A stretch of DNA of 64,000 bases from Mesostigma viride (Eukaryota > Streptophyta > Mesostigmatophyceae > Mesostigmatales > Mesostigmataceae): the NCBI GenBank assembly GCA_009746045.1, contig RPFO01000310.1, positions 3,578,100 to 3,642,099 of the forward strand, read 5' to 3'. Made by a program: the position numbers and the translations under genes. The notes below the pieces were generated by a model. It was not told the origin of the DNA, made no database searches, and worked only from the letters and a program-made list of their open reading frames with translations. The stretch's first letter is position 1; each line of letters starts with the position of its first letter. Shown here piece after piece: positions 1 to 11,041 of this stretch.

Positions 1-87
1 TTTTGTTCCTGCTGCAGACCTTCAAGGTTTTTCCTTTTTCTTTTGTTGCTTTCTTCTTTTGATTCCTATTCCTTTACGTAATTAAAG

Positions 88-1817
88 ATGGATCCAGTGG
101 GTGGAGATATGTCGCCTATACCTACCAATAATAATAATAATACTACTACTAATAACATAACAATAACAATACTCGTGGTAACCGACGGGACTCCTTGGAA
201 ACGGTACACCATCTCACTCCTCAAGGTATTCTGCGTACCTCACCTCCTTCTCCTGTTGCTGGTGGTCGCCGTCGTCCCTCAATTACCCCACCTACCTATG
301 AACAACGTATTTCCCAAGTCAGATTTAGTGAGGAACCTTCTTTCGTTGTGAACCAGGCCCCTGCCCCTTCTGCAACCTTGGCTCACCCCTCCAGCAGGTC
401 CTCACACACTAACAATGCTCCTAGGCCTCCTTCCCACCCTGTGCCTTCAATGCCTGCTATTAACACGGGTCGTACCTCGGCCCCTGTCGGCCCTTCTGGG
501 CGCCCTAGTGCAGTTCCCTTTTACCCACCTGCTTCCTGGTCCTACCCTGAGACGGCCTATGAGGCTGCCCAGGTTCCTACCCGTGTGGCTGATTTAGAAG
601 TTAATAATGATTTCAGTACCATGCCCCTAGATGATAGGAATTATGATCATTTTGCCTATTCCTCTCTTCGTGAGCAATATACTGTCCCCTTCTCCTATGG
701 GCACCATCCTGAAACGGTGGCTCCCTCTAGACCCCTACCCAAGACTTTTCCTATCCCTTCCTTCTATCCCGCTTATGTAGCAGTGGAAGATAGTGGCCCT
801 ATGGGAAAAACTGATTCTTCTAATCCCCCTAAGCCTCCTGCTCTTCCCCTCTTTGCCAACCTTCCTAAGCTGGATGTCAAGTCTACCCCTCAACAGTTTT
901 TCACCTTCATTATGTTGCTCACCCAGAACACAGAGTCCTGGCAGAACCACAATAGGTGGCGCCTCTCTGATGCTGTACTAGTTCCTCATTATCTTACTAC
1001 CTGCATTACTCCTGAACTTGCTAACCTCATCCAGTGTGAGTCTCTTGCCTCTCATGCCTACCCAAACTCTGTAGCAGAATTGTTCAAGCGTTTAGAGAAC
1101 CATTTAGTCCCTCCCGATGCAGATTGGCAGGATAGATTATCCTTTGGCACCTTGCAGCAGGGTACCAAGTCCTTCAAAGAATATATGAAAGAGTTTGATG
1201 CTCAGATGGTACGAATTAGGGATTTGTCGGGTGCAGAAGTACGTGCTCGCTTCCTTCAGGGCCTCAGTAGACCCTTATTGCGTGAAGTCAAGCGCCAGTT
1301 CTCTGCCTACCGTTTTACTGACCTGCCCCTCAAGCATGTGCGCCAGCATCTTTTACGAGTAGCAGATTTCTTCTCCACACCTTCTCTTCCTACCCGTTCC
1401 CGTATTAATAATATTAGCCTTACCCCTGAGGAGGAGAACTCCTATGTAGAAGAATTAGATATCTGTGTGACTGACCTTTCAGCTCTGGATGTCTCTCATA
1501 TTACCTGCTATCATTGTAAGGAAGTAGGTCATCTTAAACGTGAGTGCCCCAAGTTCCTTTCGGGTGCTCCCCCTCATCCCGACGCTCGCCCTCCTCGTAC
1601 CCCTCAGCGTGCTCCTATTCGTCCCACTTCAGGACGCATTCCTTCAGCTACCCCTAGTAGGCTGAATGCTGTGCAGACAGGATCCCCAGGGTTCCCCTAT
1701 GATAATCAGGCTCCCGCACCCTCTTCAATCCCTCGTGACCCTCCAGCAGTGGCTTTTCCGCCAGGGTCTTCTTCGGGGTTCGTTCCTATGGATTTGGGGG
1801 GGGAGGGGGAACAGTAG
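88..1817 (+). CDS. Ty3/gypsy Gag (capsid/nucleocapsid)
   Basis: Structural protein that packages the element's RNA. A retrotransposon-gag capsid region lies at about 870-1370 (Trp- and Leu-rich helices, with a 'FKEYMKEFDAQ' segment). It is followed at 1506-1547 by one CCHC zinc knuckle (CYHCKEVGHLKREC), typical of nucleocapsid. The N-terminal third is Pro/Ser rich and low complexity. The long open frame begins at 195 with TTG. The natural start is more likely the ATG at 88, which lies in another frame, so an indel in the AAT-rich run at 125-175 probably separates the two. The ORF ends at TAG 1815-1817 in a G-rich tract. Confidence 0.88.
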
Positions 1818-1879
1818 GCCTGTCAGCCGGGGGTAACCTGGACAGGTCCTTAGATAGTACCCCAGATAATAATTTTTGC

Positions 1880-2350
1880 TTGCCTGTTTTTATAACCTCT
1901 GTAGGAGCTGAATCATCCCTACCACTACGTGTGCGTCCTCTTATGTTCTTGAATGGTGGCTTAACCGTCCCTCATACTGTTGTAGACCCCTTCCTGCATG
2001 CTGATGAACTCTTGAATGTCTCTGTGTTAGTGGATAGCGGTGCGGCTAGCTCCTTTGTGAGCGAGGCCCTAGTTAGGCGTTTAGGACTAGTCCCTACCCC
2101 TCACACAAAAACTGTCACTGTCCATTATGCTGACGGTCGCACCAGTCATTCCCCGGGTACGGTGTCCCTTCCCCTGGTCATACAAGGACGTACGGTCAAC
2201 CTGACGGCCACTATAGGCCCTATCACTACAGCTGATGTATTACTAGGATTAGATTGGCATCAGGATAATAAAATCACTATTAATTATGATACTATGGTCA
2301 TTTGGTTTCCAGATAGCTCTACTGGGTACCAGAACGTCATTATAGATTAG
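1880..2350 (+). CDS. Retrotransposon aspartic protease (retropepsin) domain of pol
   Basis: Retropepsin-like domain that would cleave the Gag-Pol polyprotein. The catalytic triad appears as 'LVDSGAASSFV' near 2029-2060. The second half carries 'ADVLLGLDWH', the flap/Gly-Leu-Asp motif usual in gypsy proteases. There is no convincing ATG: the frame opens with TTG and probably continued from upstream pol by frameshift. A stop at 2348-2350 breaks it from RT, so pol is interrupted here. Confidence 0.85.
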   Translation: MPVFITSVGAESSLPLRVRPLMFLNGGLTVPHTVVDPFLHADELLNVSVLVDSGAASSFVSEALVRRLGLVPTPHTKTVTVHYADGRTSHSPGTVSLPLVIQGRTVNLTATIGPITTADVLLGLDWHQDNKITINYDTMVIWFPDSSTGYQNVIID

Positions 2351-2423
2351 AAAATTTATCCTTGGTAGATATTACTCCTCCTACACCTGTTGATCCTCCT
2401 GTAGACCTATACCTGAAGTATTA

Positions 2424-3755
2424 ATGTCCAATGACGAATTACGTTCTGAACTAAAGGAATATGGATACCTATTATGTATGTTCCTTCAGTTAGAAGTACA
2501 AGAGATACCTATCACTAATAATAGTGTGGATATAGATGTAAATACAGTGGATACAATAGGAGTGGGATTTACTGAAAATGAAATAGTAAGATACATGGCT
2601 GTGATAGATTCCTCAAAAGTATTTGAAGAAAAGACTCCTTCTTATCCTCCTCCTCGTTCTGTTTTACACCGTGTAGTTATCAAGGACGGTGCAGTTCCTA
2701 CGCACTCTCCGATGTATAGAATGGGCCCTACAGAATTAAAGGAACTAAAACAGATTTTAGTATCACTATTAGAAGCAGGATTGATAGAGCCTAGTAACTC
2801 CCCCTACTCCGCTGGTGTCCTGTTAGTTCCTAAGCCAAATGGCAAGTTTCGCCTAGTTACTGATTATAGGAAGTAAACGATATTACTGTGAAGTCTAAAT
2901 ACCCTCTACCTCGTATTGATGATATATTTAATAAGGTTAAAGGTTCTACCTGTTTCACAGTACTAGATTGTGCGGATGGTTTTTGGCAACTACGTATAGC
3001 TCCTGAGGATTGCCACAAAACCGCCTTTGCTACCCCTTTTGGGCATTACCAGTTTAGAGTAGCGGCTATGGGACTCTGTAACTCTCCTGCCTCTTTCCAA
3101 ATGTTAATGAATGAAGTGCTTAGACCTGTTATGGGAAATTCCCACCTTCCTCAAGTGTCCTCTGATTTAAAGGATCCTTCCTTCTCCTCTGTTTCTTTAT
3201 CTGAGCATGACCGTTCTTGTGCTCAAGCTTACTTAGATGATATCCTTATTTATTCTCCTGATTTTGAAACGCACCTACGTGATTTAAAGAAAGTATTAGA
3301 AATCATGGCTGAAAATTCTTTATGGGCGCGCCGTGCTAAAGTTCGCTCTGGTAGAAGTGTCCCATTTTAGGGCACGTTCTGTCAGATGCCGGGGTCGCTA
3401 CCGACCCGGATAAGACTAAGTCAATTCAGGAATGGCCTACCCCTACCGACGTTAAAGGTGTACGTAGTTTTCTAGGAATTGCTTCTTACTATAGGCGTTT
3501 TATCCCGCGTTTCGCAACTATAGCAGCCCTATTAATCATCTATTAAAGAAGGATATCCCCTTTGTTTGGAGTAGTGAATGTCAGTCGGCTTTTCAGTGTC
3601 TAAAATCCCTACTCCTCTCCCCTCCTGTACTCATCCTACCGGATACTACTAAACCCTTTGTTGTAGCCACAGATGCTAGCAAGGTAGCTATAGGGGGCGT
3701 CCTTCTCCAGGATCAGGGTCAGGGCTTACAGCCAATCGAGTATATCTCTAGGACA
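2424..3755 (+). pseudogene. Gypsy reverse transcriptase, frameshifted in several places
   Basis: The RT N-terminal fingers are open from 2424 to 2876 and end in 'FRLVTDYRK'. A stop at 2874 is explained by one missing T, and the protein resumes at 2888 with 'YPLPRIDDIF'. The palm follows with 'TVLDCADGFWQL' (motif A), 'FPFGH'-type contacts written here as TPFGHYQF, and the 'AYLDDILIYS' active site near 3229. The frame is lost again around 3310-3370. The connection domain ('FLGIASYYRRFIPRF', about 3465-3510) and the start of RNase H ('VATDASKVAIGG', about 3665) are readable only by switching frames before the next ORF. The family is certain; the copy is broken by at least three indels. Confidence 0.88.
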
Positions 3756-5723
3756 ATGCTTCCTGCGGAGCGTAACTATCCCGTCCACCAGCAAGAACTA
3801 TTAGCTGTGGTGTACTGTTGCCACGCGTGGCAGCACTTTCTTAAAGGTGCTCAATTTGATGTTTGTCTGAATGAACCCTGTGAGATTGATCCTTATAGAT
3901 TAGTTATCCAGACAGATCACCGCCCTCTTACCCATCTTCTCTCACAACCCAACCTTACCCCTCGTCAAGCGCGCTGGATGGAGTTTTTAGCACAGTTCTC
4001 CCCTTTTAAACTTCAGTATGTTAAGGGTGTAGATAACATAGTACCAGATGCACTCTCTCGTCGTGCAGATTACTCCTTTTTCGAGGACCTTGATGTTCTC
4101 AATACTACTCTAGTTCCTACTACTATGGGTGTAACCCCGTATGGTGAACTACCTGATGATGAATCCTATGCCTACCTCTTTCATACAGCTGTTCGCATGC
4201 CTGATCTCCTTTCTCACGTAGGACTCTCTCTCCCGTGTGAGGCCCTTCCTGTGGTCTCGGTGGGGGGGGAGGGGAAAAATAAAATTTCTATACCGCTTAG
4301 CCATATAGCGACTAGGTCAGGAAAGTCTTATGAACACATAGTCCCTCTAGGACCTCCCCTTCTCTTTGGCAAGGCGGTAGGAGATCTCTTTAAACCTGTT
4401 CTGGATACCTCTGTAGCGATGCCTACCTCTGATCTCGAACGTCTTATTAGTAGATTTACGGCCACTGAGCCGGAAGCATTAGCTGCCATTGCTGCCCATC
4501 CCCAACAATTAGGCAAGCACCCTTGTAAATTTGTAGGTGGATTTTTATATGTGCAGATAGCAGATTCTCCCCCTCAATGGCGCCTGTATGTCCCTCCTAT
4601 CTGTCGCTCCTCCTTGCTCTTTGAGTTGCATGACTTAGCTGCTCACCAGGGTGGTAAACGGGTACGGGACCTAGTAGCCCGCTCTTACTACTGGCCTTCC
4701 CTTTTAAAGGATGTAGATGAGTATGTTAGAACCTGTCAATCTTGCCAGGAGATGAAACCCAACAATGTAGGACAGATAGCAGAGCCTAGGACCTTACCTG
4801 ATCCCATCATGCCGTGGGACTCCATTATGATGGATTTTGTAGGACCTTTTAGGAAGAATGATAGAGGTAACGCCCAGATCCTTGTTTTTGTAGATCGTTT
4901 TACTCGTATGTGTCATCTCGTGCCGTGTCCCTTAGAACTCACCGCACGCGATTGCGCACGCCTATACCTTAATAACGTATATAGATATCATGGTTTGAGT
5001 AGGCAGTTTATTAGTGATAAGGATAAGTTATTTACTTCTGATTTTTGGCAGCAGTTCTTCGCTGCTATCGGTACCAAGGTCACCTTCGGTACTGCCTACC
5101 ACTCCTCCTCGTCTCATTTAGTAGAACGTTTGAATAGGGTAGTGGAAGAAGCTCTGCGTCACTATGTGAATGGCTCTGGGAGTGATTGGGAGGATTACCT
5201 ATGTTTGGTAGAGTTTTCCCTTAACAATTGCCCTCAGGCTGCGCATGGTTATACGCCCTTCTTCCTAGATACTGGTAGACAACCTCTTACCCCTACCTCT
5301 CTTTTAGCTAGTCCTTTAAGGGACAAGGATGATGTGTCCCGGGATACTGTAGAAGGTGTGCAGGCGTTATTAGATAAGATGAAGAATGCACACGACAACG
5401 CTATTGCAGGGTACCATAGGGCGCAGGCCAAATACCTTGCTAGGTTGCGTGCCTCATTAGATAGAAGAGCACCTGAGATAGAAATAGGAGATTTAGTCTT
5501 AGTAGAAGGCCCCCGTGTTGGCCGCTTCGCTCATAAGTTCGAGGCTGAACTGAAAGTGAAACTTAGGCCCGCCTTCTTAGGACCTTTCCGTGTGTTGTCT
5601 AGAGTAGGTAATTTTCTGTATGAGATAGATATTCCTACCTCTTGGCAGACCCACTCTCGCACCTTTCATAGAAGCCAGCTGAAGCTCTATCATCAGTGTC
5701 CAAAAGCCTGCAAAAAGTCCTAA
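3756..5723 (+). CDS. Gypsy RNase H (C-terminal part) and integrase
   Basis: 655 codons. Residues 1-100 finish RNase H, with the acidic 'HQQELLAVVY' and 'QTDHRPLTHLL' motifs. The integrase zinc-binding HHCC follows ('HDLAAHQGGKRV' through 'CQSCQ', about 4630-4750). The DDE core comes next: Asp in 'MDFVGPF', Asp in 'FISDKDKLF', and Glu in 'HLVERLNR'. The C-terminus has the GPY/F-type module ('LGPFRVLSRVGNFLYEID'). The frame is intact over the whole catalytic region. It stops just inside a palindrome at the left edge of the inserted segment, before the chromodomain. Confidence 0.92.
   Translation: MLPAERNYPVHQQELLAVVYCCHAWQHFLKGAQFDVCLNEPCEIDPYRLVIQTDHRPLTHLLSQPNLTPRQARWMEFLAQFSPFKLQYVKGVDNIVPDALSRRADYSFFEDLDVLNTTLVPTTMGVTPYGELPDDESYAYLFHTAVRMPDLLSHVGLSLPCEALPVVSVGGEGKNKISIPLSHIATRSGKSYEHIVPLGPPLLFGKAVGDLFKPVLDTSVAMPTSDLERLISRFTATEPEALAAIAAHPQQLGKHPCKFVGGFLYVQIADSPPQWRLYVPPICRSSLLFELHDLAAHQGGKRVRDLVARSYYWPSLLKDVDEYVRTCQSCQEMKPNNVGQIAEPRTLPDPIMPWDSIMMDFVGPFRKNDRGNAQILVFVDRFTRMCHLVPCPLELTARDCARLYLNNVYRYHGLSRQFISDKDKLFTSDFWQQFFAAIGTKVTFGTAYHSSSSHLVERLNRVVEEALRHYVNGSGSDWEDYLCLVEFSLNNCPQAAHGYTPFFLDTGRQPLTPTSLLASPLRDKDDVSRDTVEGVQALLDKMKNAHDNAIAGYHRAQAKYLARLRASLDRRAPEIEIGDLVLVEGPRVGRFAHKFEAELKVKLRPAFLGPFRVLSRVGNFLYEIDIPTSWQTHSRTFHRSQLKLYHQCPKACKKS
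4262..4279 (+). promoter_or_regulatory. Internal polypurine tract (possible central PPT)
   Basis: GGGGGGGGAGGGGAAAAA lies inside pol, upstream of the integrase zinc motif. It closely resembles the tract bordering the 3' LTR (GGGGGGGAGG at 10461-10470) and a third tract at the end of gag (1796-1809). Central PPTs prime a second plus-strand initiation in some retroelements. The function here is inferred only from similarity. Confidence 0.35.
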
Positions 5724-7458
5724 ATTTAGGACGCTGGGGAATGCGTATTTAATCATGTAAACAGTAATATTTGACCCTGGCATTTGTGCCACTGAGAAAT
5801 AATATAGTTTTTAAATTTCTATCAAAGACCTAGGTTCAAATAACGACGTTTAGTACCAAAACTGGCCCTGCCCCATGGCAGACCTCGAACGAAAAAAATG
5901 GCCCAAAATTGAAACTAGGACTTTTTAGGACCACCATGTATATCACCCATCACCACGCCACCCACACAGTCCCATTAGCTTCTTACCAATCCTCAGGGCC
6001 CCACGGGACCCTACGCGGCCTTGGGGAGGTGGGGCAGCGTGTAACAAGGCCGTACCGTGCTGTGGCTGCACGTATATATACGCGTGCCTAACGGTGTCAC
6101 AGATGGGGCAGATCATGCAATATAAGGTTGTATGGTTGCTGAGGTTGCCTGGCTTGAACATGACCCACCCCTTACGGCAAACTCTCTCTAAGCATATACC
6201 ATAGCTTGTTTAATGTCACGGGCATGCTGGCCACCACCCAGGAAGGAGAGGACACCACATTTGTATGGCAACTTACACAGGATAGCAGCCAGATGAAGTT
6301 GTTAAAGGGCACTATCCAACATGCCACACTTTGCATGCATTCTAGGGGGGGGGAGAGCTGTAAAAGCATCACATATAAGCAGCACAAGAACAGATAGAAC
6401 AACTGCAAGCAATGGGCCCATGGCAGATAATGAACGCAACCGTAACATAGCTGGGAAGCATGCGTAACTTAGCAGCAGCGAACAAGGAAGATTGCGACGA
6501 TAGAAGGTACATGCCGTAAACCAACTACGTAAGCCATGTACATGCACAGAAACTGCCCTGTCTTTCAGGCATAGCCGGCTGACACTTACTGCTACGACTA
6601 CGCTACCCCTTACACCTAACCACGGAGAGAACCCGGCACACACCTGCTTGTTACGTCGCCACATCCAGGTGGATGCATTAAGAATCGCGGATATCCGCAG
6701 CCAGCCAGCTTACCGGCACAAGAACGCAGCCAAACTTACAAAATGGTTCGAAAGTAACGTGAGACACGCCGGAGCATTGTTCTAGGCCCAAGAGATATCG
6801 AAAGACAAGTCCTGTCACGTGCGCTCGCTACCCAGCCTTGACGTTCTGTAAAATGGTCGACAGTAAACTTCGGGCAAGAACACCCAGGCCCGGGCGCTCC
6901 CTTGTCAGATATACCGTTTCCAAACTCTATACTACGATTAAAATCAAGCGCAAAAACTGCCTGGCCTGGTGCGGGCAACGTTTCCTCACGCACTGACATG
7001 TTTGTGCTCAAAATCGACCGTCCGGGCGCAGGCGATCTGTGACCTACTCATGTTGAGCAGCCGTGCTACACATGCAAACGCAAATAATTTCGTAACCAAA
7101 TTCAGACCCTTTAAGCATAAGTACCAAGCTTTCGTTCTTGCTACTGGGCGCCCAAAACGATAAGCTCACGTGAAAATGCCGCCCATATTTGTCAGGTCGC
7201 CATATCCGCCGCACATCATTCCCGCACCCACTTTTTTGGCCCAAAATCTCTGTATTTTTGGTCGAGGTACGTACATTCCCGCGCATCTACCCGGTACCCG
7301 GTACGGAATCCGGGTACGATGTACCGGTATCACGGGTAGAGTACATCTTGGAGGTCACGGTCCACTAGGGGTATGGACCATATAGTGACCCCCCCTGCCC
7401 GGTACCTCGGTTATAGTGACCTTAGGACTTTTTAGGACCAAGTCCTAAATTTAGGACG
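5715..7458. mobile_element. About 1.7 kb nested non-coding insertion flanked by 19-bp palindromic direct repeats
   Basis: The 19-mer AAGTCCTAAATTTAGGACG occurs at 5715-5733 and again at 7440-7458, and contains the perfect palindrome GTCCTAAATTTAGGAC. A second 18-bp direct repeat (TAGGACTTTTTAGGACCA) is at 5916-5933 and 7423-7440. The enclosed DNA has no credible ORF and separates integrase from its chromodomain, so it looks like a later insertion or rearrangement. The 19-bp repeats are longer than most target-site duplications. I do not recognise the inserted family. Confidence 0.55.
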
Positions 7459-7498
7459 GCCGGCTGATTAACATCAGAGCACGTTCGCTGGTAGAGAA

Positions 7499-7726
7499 TT
7501 GGCCCCTGCCCCTTTAGAGCATAACCCGGATACTGGTGAGGTAGAGGATGAGGTAGAGGGTATCGTGGCCCATAGAGATATCAAAAAAGGCCGCGGTACC
7601 CAGCGCCAGTATAAGGTGAAGTGGATGTATGCTCGTAGTGAGGTAGATAAGGTCTGGTATACTGAGAGTGAGCTAGATGGGTGTAGTCGCCTGCTGCAGG
7701 AGTATAAAACCCTGCATAAGCTCTAG
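7499..7726 (+). CDS. Chromodomain of the gypsy element
   Basis: About 75 codons with a canonical chromodomain pattern: 'VEGIVAHRDIKKG', then 'YKVKWMYA', 'WYTESEL' and a final 'LLQEYKTL' helix. In chromoviruses this domain sits at the integrase C-terminus and steers insertion to heterochromatin by binding histone marks. Here it is separated from integrase by 1.7 kb and has no ATG of its own (it opens with TTG), so it is probably an orphaned part of pol. Confidence 0.82.
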   Translation: MAPAPLEHNPDTGEVEDEVEGIVAHRDIKKGRGTQRQYKVKWMYARSEVDKVWYTESELDGCSRLLQEYKTLHKL

Positions 7727-7801
7727 TTGTAGACCTTCTCCTCTCTTATGTTATGTCTGCTGTCGACGGATGGTTGGTTGTCCCCCCCCTCCGCAGCCGT
7801 C

Positions 7802-10094
7802 ATGTCAGAGCCTATCCCTCCGGCTGAGAGCTCGCTGCCGTCCCCGCCCCCACCGGACCCTGAGCTGTATTTCGAGGCCCTTCCGGGCCGCTGGGTGTCG
7901 CGATCTAGTTACCCGGGTGGCGTGGTGCAGCCGGCCCTTCAGGCCCAACATGCGGGCTTAGTCAGGGCTCTTCGGGGTCACGTGGTATGGTCCTTCCCCT
8001 GATGAGCCGCACCAGCTTGTCCTGCACGGGTTCGATGATGCCGGACACTGTTTGTTGGGGTGTGGTTCCAGCTGTCCCGCCTTGGGGCAGATAGATTCGG
8101 TTCTCCGGTGTTGCCGTGTGTTCTCCTACCTCTCCACTCCTGTGGGCCGTACCTGCCTACGGGAGGTGTTCCCGTGGCTTCCAGCTGAGGGTGATGCTGA
8201 GGTAGACGAGAACCCCTGCGACCTTTTACGGGCCGTAGAGTTCATGGAGATAGCTGATCAGTCGGCGGGACTAGCGGTTAGTGGTCCTACCCCTTCGGGC
8301 GCCCCAGCCGAGGTACATTATACTCCAGATTATTCTGCCTCGAGCGCTGCGTCCGCCTCCTCGGCGTCTGTTCCTCCCTCTCCGGTCCCGTCGTCCCCTC
8401 GTTCGACCCGGGATGTCGCAGTGGAGCCTACCCCTTCGGGTTTGCCTGATCCTCTTTCGGCGACGGTCTCGGCTATGCAGGCTCAGATCCAGTCTTTGAC
8501 CACGGCGTTTGGGGCCTTCCTTGCGGCCCAGGCGCAGGTCCCGGCCACGCCGGCTGGATCCGCGCCCCCTACCCCTTCTGTCGCCCCGGCGACTACGGCT
8601 TCGCCCGCGCCCCCGCCTGCGCCCGCGGTCGCTGTGGTTCCGGCGGCTCCTGCGACTCCTGCTGCCTCTGCGCCTGTTACCGCTGTACCTGCGCCTACGC
8701 GGGAGTCTCCTGCCCCTGTTAGCTCGCCCTCCGTCGCTGCTTCCGAGCCTCCTCCCGCTCAGGCGCAGACGTCGCGGGGTTTCTTTGGCGATACTAGCGG
8801 GCTTCCCAGACTTTGGGAGGGTGGTCCTCCGCAGAGGATTCCGGTTCCTGACTGGGGCCTGGATGGTAGTCAATCTTATGCAGGACTGCCTGTCCCTACG
8901 GGCCCCATTTTCAACATGTGGCCTGAGGGTGCACCGGCAACGGAGACCGGCGCGCCTGCGTCGTTGGCGGGTCCGTCACGGCCCTCTCTGGCTTCGGGTC
9001 CGGCGCGACCTCCTGTTTTACCAGTGCCCCCTGCGTCGGTGTCGGCTCCTGCCCCTGCGTCAGCCCCTGCTCCGGTCCCTCCTCCTTCGGCCTCGCGGTC
9101 TTTGGCCGCGGTTGTTCGGTCCACCGGTCAGGATCCTCGCGCCACCCGCGCTGCCGATTCCCTCAGGGAGTTGTCCCAGGGTGATCGGGACAGGGCTCCT
9201 TCTGTGGTGCACGCGACGCCGGAGTCGCGTGACACGCCCATTCCGGGGTATGGTATGTCCGCACTCGCCTGCCGACAGTGTGACCTGCCGCGCGCCTCTG
9301 CTGAGCTTGCCATCTCTCCCATGTCCTATGGGTTCTCCCAGGTGTGTCGGGCGCCCCGGGATCGTGGCCTACCCATTGAGACTGATCGGCCTCCGTTCGA
9401 CATGGTTATTTTAGCTGATCCGGTGTTCGAGGGTGAGATCCTGGTCCGGCGCGTCCTGTATCGCTGGGCGAGGCGCCACAACGACTTAGACACCTACGGT
9501 GGGTTTCAGTGGGCTTACCCTCCCCCTCTGGGCATTATGGCTTCGGATGCCCTTACAGTAGAGTTTCCTGCGGTGCCGGGTGCGGCGTACACTACGGTCC
9601 TCCAGCCCATCCTTGAGTGGGATGCCCGCCGCCCGGCGCCTATCCCGGGCCAGGGTCTAGACTCCCGCGGTCACCCTCCTCCTCGTGCCAGCGACTACCT
9701 AGAGACATTCGGGTCGCGACAGTGTGTTCGTCGGTGGCGCTCCCGCGAGGTTCGGCACATCCGGTTGTGGCCGTCCAACGTGGAGCCCCTGGTGGACCTG
9801 TTCTTCCCGACGGGTATGCGCCCTCGGATTCGGTACCATCGCCTCCTCCTGCGGGCCCTTTGCCTGATCGCGGTAGAGCCTTTCCTTCGCCTCTTTGCCT
9901 GTGGCTTTCTGGACTGGGCCCGTGGCCAGGTCGTCCTCACGCAGCATAGGTATTACTGGGCCTTCCTGGGCCTCTTTCCTGACGGCGTGTGGGCCGATGT
10001 TTTCCTCACTGTAGATAGGCATGACAATGTTGAGGATGTGGCTCACTACCAGGCCTACCTGGAGGTCCTGCTGGCCTCTCGTGCCACTAGATAG
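7802..10094 (+). CDS. Extra 3' ORF of the gypsy element, function unknown, one frameshift
   Basis: An ATG at 7802 opens a frame (MSEPIPP...) that ends at 8002. The same protein appears to continue in the next frame, open to TAG at 10092-10094, so one indel near 7990 splits it. Together it is about 760 codons. The middle (8280-9140) is a Pro/Ala/Ser-rich low-complexity linker. The C-terminal 280 residues are non-repetitive and rich in Trp, Arg and hydrophobics ('QCVRRWRSREVRHIRLWP', 'FLRLFACGFLDWARGQ'), which suggests a folded domain. It lies where env-like or accessory ORFs sit in some gypsy elements. I see no signal peptide or clear membrane anchor and do not recognise the fold. Confidence 0.7.
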
Positions 10095-10460
10095 AGGGCC
10101 TTAGGCCCGACCTGAGGGTGTTGTCCCTCCGGTATGTAGAGTCGCCCTCATATTCTGGCCAGTTGGTTGGCTGTTCTTGGTCCTTAGCGCTGATGCATGT
10201 GTTTACTCTGTGTGTCCTGCCCAGTGCCGTCCCCCCCGGCCAGGACTCCGTTCCAGGCAGTTAGGGGAACCTACCACCAGGCTTGGTGCTGGCTAACCCT
10301 ACACCACCCGGCGTGGTGGTGGAGACCGTGTGAACTATTGGTGCTTTGTATCTGGGATGGTCTATCGATTGTGTTGGTATGTGCTGGGTGCGTTAGGATT
10401 ATTTTCCTACCCCTCTGGTTCCCTCCTCTCTGCGTAGGGAGAGGGCTCCCTACCTTTTGT

Positions 10461-10470
10461 GGGGGGGAGG
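10461..10470 (+). promoter_or_regulatory. 3' polypurine tract
   Basis: GGGGGGGAGG immediately precedes the TG of the LTR. This is the expected primer for plus-strand synthesis. Confidence 0.8.
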
Positions 10471-11041
10471 TGTTACGTCGCGTAACAATTCGTTGTAGTT
10501 ACGGACGTAAATTAGGTCCTTGGCCTCGGTTGTTCCTAGGTTACGTGCAGTTCTAGTTTGGACATGATTGTCCCCGTAACAGTACTGTGGTATAGTGGGT
10601 GCCTTTGGGCGCCGCGCCGCGTACTATATTAGTGGTCCTTATCCTTTTGTAGAATGTAGTGGACAGGCGTGCATCTGTGCACCTGCTTGTGTTTCTGTGT
10701 TTCTGCAGGCGAGGGTCAGGTCGGCCCGAGCCTGTTGGACCGTTGGTGACCATTTATGCACGTTCCACTCCTTGTGTGGTCACCCGGCGTGTGTTAAATG
10801 AATTAGCACATATTAGCTTGGGTCACGGCAGTTTAGTTGTGTTTCCTTCCTCTTTTCCTGGAGTAAACGGGTTTGATTAAATGGTCTATGGCATATTACA
10901 GTAGTACATATGTAAATGCATTGAGATCCGGTTCGTCTCGGTCGTCTTTCGCTAGGGGTGTATATAGAAGCAGCCTCACTAGTTTAGGTAGTATCAGGAC
11001 AGGTAGAGGTAGAGGTGGCGGCCGAGGCTTGCGGCGTAACA
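10471..11041 (+). repeat. 3' LTR of the gypsy element
   Basis: 571 bp bounded by the inverted terminal heptamers TGTTACG (10471-10477) and CGTAACA (11035-11041), and preceded directly by the polypurine tract. A TATA-like TATATAG at 10961-10967 could drive transcription starting near 10990, which would make U3 long and R/U5 short. The 5' LTR is outside the window, so identity between LTRs and the target-site duplication cannot be checked. Confidence 0.8.

Larger units (their letters stand above)
1..11041 (+). mobile_element. Ty3/gypsy chromovirus-type LTR retrotransposon, decayed, 5' LTR outside window
   Basis: The order gag, aspartic protease, reverse transcriptase, RNase H, integrase, chromodomain, extra ORF, polypurine tract and 3' LTR identifies a Ty3/gypsy element of the chromovirus group. 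Integrase lies downstream of RT/RNase H, which is the gypsy rather than the copia order. The window opens inside the leader, so the 5' LTR and primer-binding site are not visible. Several single-base frameshifts break pro and pol, and a 1.7 kb segment separates integrase from the chromodomain. This copy is probably not autonomous, although assembly indels in homopolymers could account for some breaks. Confidence 0.93.

Noticed and set aside
6302-6664. 120-codon minus-strand ORF in the nested insertion, and a G-run at 6343-6355 resembling a polypurine tract
   Set aside because: No domain is visible and I could not find a matching LTR boundary, so a nested LTR element is not supported.
8271-9949. 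Other-frame ORFs of 200-300 codons, Arg- or Pro-rich, over the extra gypsy ORF
   Set aside because: GC-rich low-complexity DNA leaves all frames open; the plus frame ending at 10094 continues into non-repetitive sequence and is the credible one.
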